Origin: an uncultured Treponema sp.
GTDB taxonomy: Bacteria; Spirochaetota; Spirochaetia; Treponematales; Treponemataceae
Direction: 5' to 3'
NCBI GenBank assembly: GCA_900316905.1
Contig: ONET01000028.1
Coordinates: forward strand, 1-35,181
Length of the DNA: 35,181 nt
Shown: piece after piece, positions 33,303 through 35,181 of the stretch
How the letters are laid out: the number at the start of each line of letters is the position of its first letter
How positions within the stretch are numbered: the stretch's first letter is position 1
Notes under the pieces: generated by a model
What the model saw: the letters and a program-made list of their open reading frames with translations, nothing else
Database searches by the model: none
Told to the model about the DNA's origin: nothing
Translations under genes and position numbers: made by a program

Positions 33303-33512
33303 ATGAAAAAAGACATTCATCCTGAGTACACGCTCACAAAAATCACTTGCGTTTGCGGAAACGTAATCGAAACTCGTTCAACTGTAAAGGACATTCACGT
33401 TGAAATTTGCTCGGCCTGCCACCCCTTCTACACAGGAAAGCAGAAGCTCGTTGACACAGCCGGACGCATCGACCGCTTTAACAAGCGCTACGGAATCAAG
33501 GCCGCCAACTAA
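33303..33512 (+). CDS. rpmE: 50S ribosomal protein L31 (zinc-binding form)
   Basis: A 69-residue large-subunit protein. The ATG at 33303 with GGAGGAA upstream gives the typical [20 protein letters not shown]; a longer frame upstream to 33195 is not supported. The four zinc-binding cysteines Cys16, Cys18, Cys36 and Cys39 are present, so this is the C+ form that is used when zinc is sufficient. RFNKRYGIK at the end is conserved. It has its own promoter and terminator, so it is a single-gene unit. Confidence 0.97.
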   Translation: MKKDIHPEYTLTKITCVCGNVIETRSTVKDIHVEICSACHPFYTGKQKLVDTAGRIDRFNKRYGIKAAN

Positions 33513-33514
33513 GG

Positions 33515-34621
33515 CTATTGTTCCGCGTTTTGAAGGAGCCACATTCTGTGGCTCTTTTTTGTTTTAAAGTCCATGTCCGTCGTTTGTTCGGTGATTTCTT
33601 GCGCGCGGGCGGCCGGTAAAAGGGCGGCGTCAAATTTTAGGCTTTTGGCGTTTGTCGAAAAGTAAAGCTCGCCGTCCTTGTTCAAAAGCTTTAGGCATTT
33701 TTGGCAAAGAGTGGGCCAGTCGCGCTTTGTGTCCAAGGCGTTCTTTGCTGACTTGGAGTTGCTGAACGTGGGCGGGTCCAAAATTATTATGTCGTAGAGC
33801 TCGCGGCGGGCGGTTGCCTGGTCCAAAAAGGCCATGACGTCGCCCTTGGTCCAGGTGAAATTTTCCGGCTCAAAGCCGTTCGCGCTAAAGTTTTTCTTTG
33901 ACCAGTCAAGGTAAGTGTTTGAAAGGTCCACGCTGTTTACGGCCTTGGCTCCGCCCGCCGCCGCCGCGACCGAAAAGCTTGAAGTGTAGCAAAACAAGTT
34001 TAAGACCCGCTTTCCGCCGGAATTGGCCTTTATCATCGCGCGCGCCGGCCGCATGTCCAAAAAGAGTCCTGTGTCCAAATAGCTTTCCAAGTCGACGAAA
34101 AATATCGAGCCGTTTTCAAAGACGCGGCCGGCTTTTTTGTCGTGAAAAGCCTTTTTGTTTTGCGGCGACTTTTCCTGGGCGTACTGGGAGCCGCCTTTTT
34201 CGCGGGCCCTTGTCTTTGCGGCTATGCGGCCCTTGTCGATTCCAAGACATTCGGCCAAGGCGCTTGTCATCGCGGAAAGCCAGGCTTGTTCCTCGTCTTC
34301 GGGCTTTTCGTAGGGCCGCTCATACAAAAAGACTTTAAGCCAAGTTCTTTGAAGCCTGCGACAGGCGGCTCCCGGCTGGTTTTGGCTTTCGGCGGCGGCT
34401 TGCGCTTGCAAAAAAGAAGCGGCTTGGGCTGGCGTCACAACGTCGTCGGGAAGGAATTCGTAAAGGTCTACGGCAAGAGGAATTTCGGGGATGTCGCGGT
34501 CGTAGAGCCTAAAGCAGGTGACGAGATTTTTTCGCGCCCACTTTCGCAATTGCTTGTGGTTCTTTGCCGTCCGGTTTTTTAAGAGTTCCGCCTGTTCCTG
34601 TGTCTTTTGAGCCGTGTCCAT
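33515..34621 (-). CDS. rlmK: Stand-alone RlmK-type 23S rRNA methyltransferase (m7G2069)
   Basis: A 368-residue SAM-dependent methyltransferase whose sequence follows the C-terminal half of E. coli RlmKL. Shared blocks are NRTAKNHKQLRKWARKNLVT with CFRLYDRDIPE, VDLESYLDTGLFLDMRPAR, LNLFCYTSSFSVAAAAGGAK, IIILDPPTFSNSKSAKNALD and AQEITEQTTDMDF. In E. coli that half makes m7G2069 in 23S rRNA; its RlmL partner half is not here. An insert of low complexity occurs at about residues 60-110. No ribosome-binding site is evident. It converges on rpmE with two bases between stops. Confidence 0.8.
   Translation of the reverse strand: MDTAQKTQEQAELLKNRTAKNHKQLRKWARKNLVTCFRLYDRDIPEIPLAVDLYEFLPDDVVTPAQAASFLQAQAAAESQNQPGAACRRLQRTWLKVFLYERPYEKPEDEEQAWLSAMTSALAECLGIDKGRIAAKTRAREKGGSQYAQEKSPQNKKAFHDKKAGRVFENGSIFFVDLESYLDTGLFLDMRPARAMIKANSGGKRVLNLFCYTSSFSVAAAAGGAKAVNSVDLSNTYLDWSKKNFSANGFEPENFTWTKGDVMAFLDQATARRELYDIIILDPPTFSNSKSAKNALDTKRDWPTLCQKCLKLLNKDGELYFSTNAKSLKFDAALLPAARAQEITEQTTDMDFKTKKSHRMWLLQNAEQ
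33536..33560 (+). terminator. Intrinsic terminator of rpmE, inside the converging gene
   Basis: GAGCCACA (33536-33543) pairs perfectly with TGTGGCTC (33547-33554) over TTC, followed by six T residues. It lies within the last codons of the minus-strand methyltransferase (segment HRMWLLQN), so both functions share the same bases. Confidence 0.85.
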
Positions 34622-34636
34622 AGGCTGAATTTACCG

Positions 34637-34677
34637 AAAAGCGCGGCTTTTTTCAAGGAGGGGCGGGCCGCGCTTTT
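34637..34677. other. Long hairpin upstream of the methyltransferase and lipoprotein genes
   Basis: AAAAGCGCGGC (34637-34647) pairs with GCCGCGCTTTT (34667-34677) around a 19-base loop. Read on the plus strand it is followed by a T9 run, so it looks like a terminator, but no plus-strand gene lies directly upstream. It may block read-through into the lipoprotein gene. Confidence 0.6.
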
Positions 34678-34762
34678 TTTTTAATTTTTTTAATTTTTTT
34701 AATTTTTTTAATTTTTTTAATTTTTTTAATTTTTTTAATTTTTTTAATTTTTTTAATTTTTT
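34676..34762. repeat. Nine tandem copies of a 9-bp T7A2 unit
   Basis: AA dinucleotides recur exactly every nine bases from 34683 to 34756, separated by T7, giving nine full TTTTTTTAA units plus six T. The tract stops one base before TTGATT of the lipoprotein promoter. Such simple repeats change copy number by slippage and here could act as a variable UP element or curved DNA. Confidence 0.9.
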
Positions 34763-34763
34763 C

Positions 34764-34792
34764 TTGATTATTTTCTATAAGAGCGGTAAAAT
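34764..34792 (+). promoter_or_regulatory. Promoter of the terminal lipoprotein gene
   Basis: TTGATT (34764-34769), 17-base spacing and TAAAAT (34787-34792). The T7A2 repeat is immediately upstream. The leader to the ATG at 34806 is very short, about six bases. Confidence 0.65.
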
Positions 34793-34805
34793 ATATTGGG
34801 TTTTT

Positions 34806-35181
34806 ATGGGAAAATTTTTTTTGAGAAAACTTTTTTTCTCCGCCGCCGCCGCGCTCGCCTTTTTGCTTGCGTCCTGCGATTTTGGCTTTGACGAAAATTC
34901 ATTCCAAAACAAGGCCGGCGCCTACTTTAAGGAAATGACCAGCACCGCCTCAATCGAGGCGTATAAAATCTCTCCGGCCGGCGCTCCGATCGACAAATAC
35001 GGAAACATCTGCCTTTCCTACGAAGACTCCTACGAAGTTGAATTCACTTTGCGAAACCCCCAGCACTACCAGTTTTTGTACGGCCGCAACATGCTCTTTT
35101 CGCTTGCGGACAGCGGGCTTCCCGGAAGCGACTTGGTTTCAATCAGTGATTTGCTTTCCGACACTTTCTCGCAGACAACGG
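34806..35181 (+). CDS. Putative lipoprotein, N-terminal part (runs off the window)
   Basis: The frame from the ATG at 34806 stays open to the end of the window (125 codons). A lipoprotein signal is clear: basic MGKFFLRKLFFS, a hydrophobic core, and the lipobox LLASC with the lipidated Cys at about residue 24. The mature part starts acidic (DFGFDENSFQNKAGAYFKEM) and continues with beta-type sequence (YEVEFTLRNPQHYQFLYG). I do not recognise a family from this fragment. Treponemes have large lipoprotein sets exposed at the outer or inner membrane. Confidence 0.7.
   Translation, partial: MGKFFLRKLFFSAAAALAFLLASCDFGFDENSFQNKAGAYFKEMTSTASIEAYKISPAGAPIDKYGNICLSYEDSYEVEFTLRNPQHYQFLYGRNMLFSLADSGLPGSDLVSISDLLSDTFSQTT

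Overview
The window is chromosomal DNA of a spirochaete, most likely a Treponema-type species. I infer this from four things: a flagellar export/switch operon with fliY rather than fliN, the flhF-flhG-unknown-fliA-FapA order that I recall from treponemes, a compact V-type ATPase operon (E, DUF2764, A, B, D, I, K), and frequent TTG starts. It is gene dense, of mid G+C content, and mostly housekeeping. I saw no prophage, transposase, CRISPR array, tRNA or rRNA.

Positions 1-15170 (+) hold the flagellar operon: the 3' end of fliL, then fliM, fliY, fliO, fliP, fliQ, fliR, flhB, flhA, flhF, flhG, an unassigned membrane-anchored acidic protein, the flagellar sigma factor fliA, a Jag_N/DUF342 (FapA-type) protein and two small conserved-looking unknown proteins. 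Most neighbours overlap by 1-11 bases or lie within a few bases. The set encodes the C-ring switch, the export gate, the proteins that set flagellar number and position, and the late-class sigma factor. galM (15185-16240) follows.

Positions 16241-16637 are a non-coding gap with a tandemly duplicated, strongly structured element showing compensatory base changes between copies, then an intrinsic terminator and a good promoter. This is the best candidate here for an undescribed element. Positions 16638-24052 are the V-type ATPase operon. Its proteolipid keeps the residues that bind Na+ in the Enterococcus hirae K ring, and three back-to-back hairpins precede it. ispG and a secreted TPR-like protein follow to 26301.

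Positions 26298-30073 (-) hold rfbD, a repeat-rich spacer, rfbB and a one-POTRA outer-membrane beta-barrel protein. These suggest dTDP-sugar synthesis and outer-membrane biogenesis. The rfbD promoter lies so close to its ATG that the mRNA is probably leaderless.

Positions 30147-33512 (+) hold rpsT, an HU-family gene, a bactofilin, rho and rpmE. rho and rpmE have their own near-consensus promoters and structured leaders. A convergent stand-alone RlmK-type 23S rRNA methyltransferase follows at 33515-34621 (-), and the rpmE terminator lies inside its 3' end. The window ends in the 5' part of a lipoprotein gene whose promoter sits directly after nine copies of a 9-bp T7A2 repeat, a possible length-variable regulatory tract.
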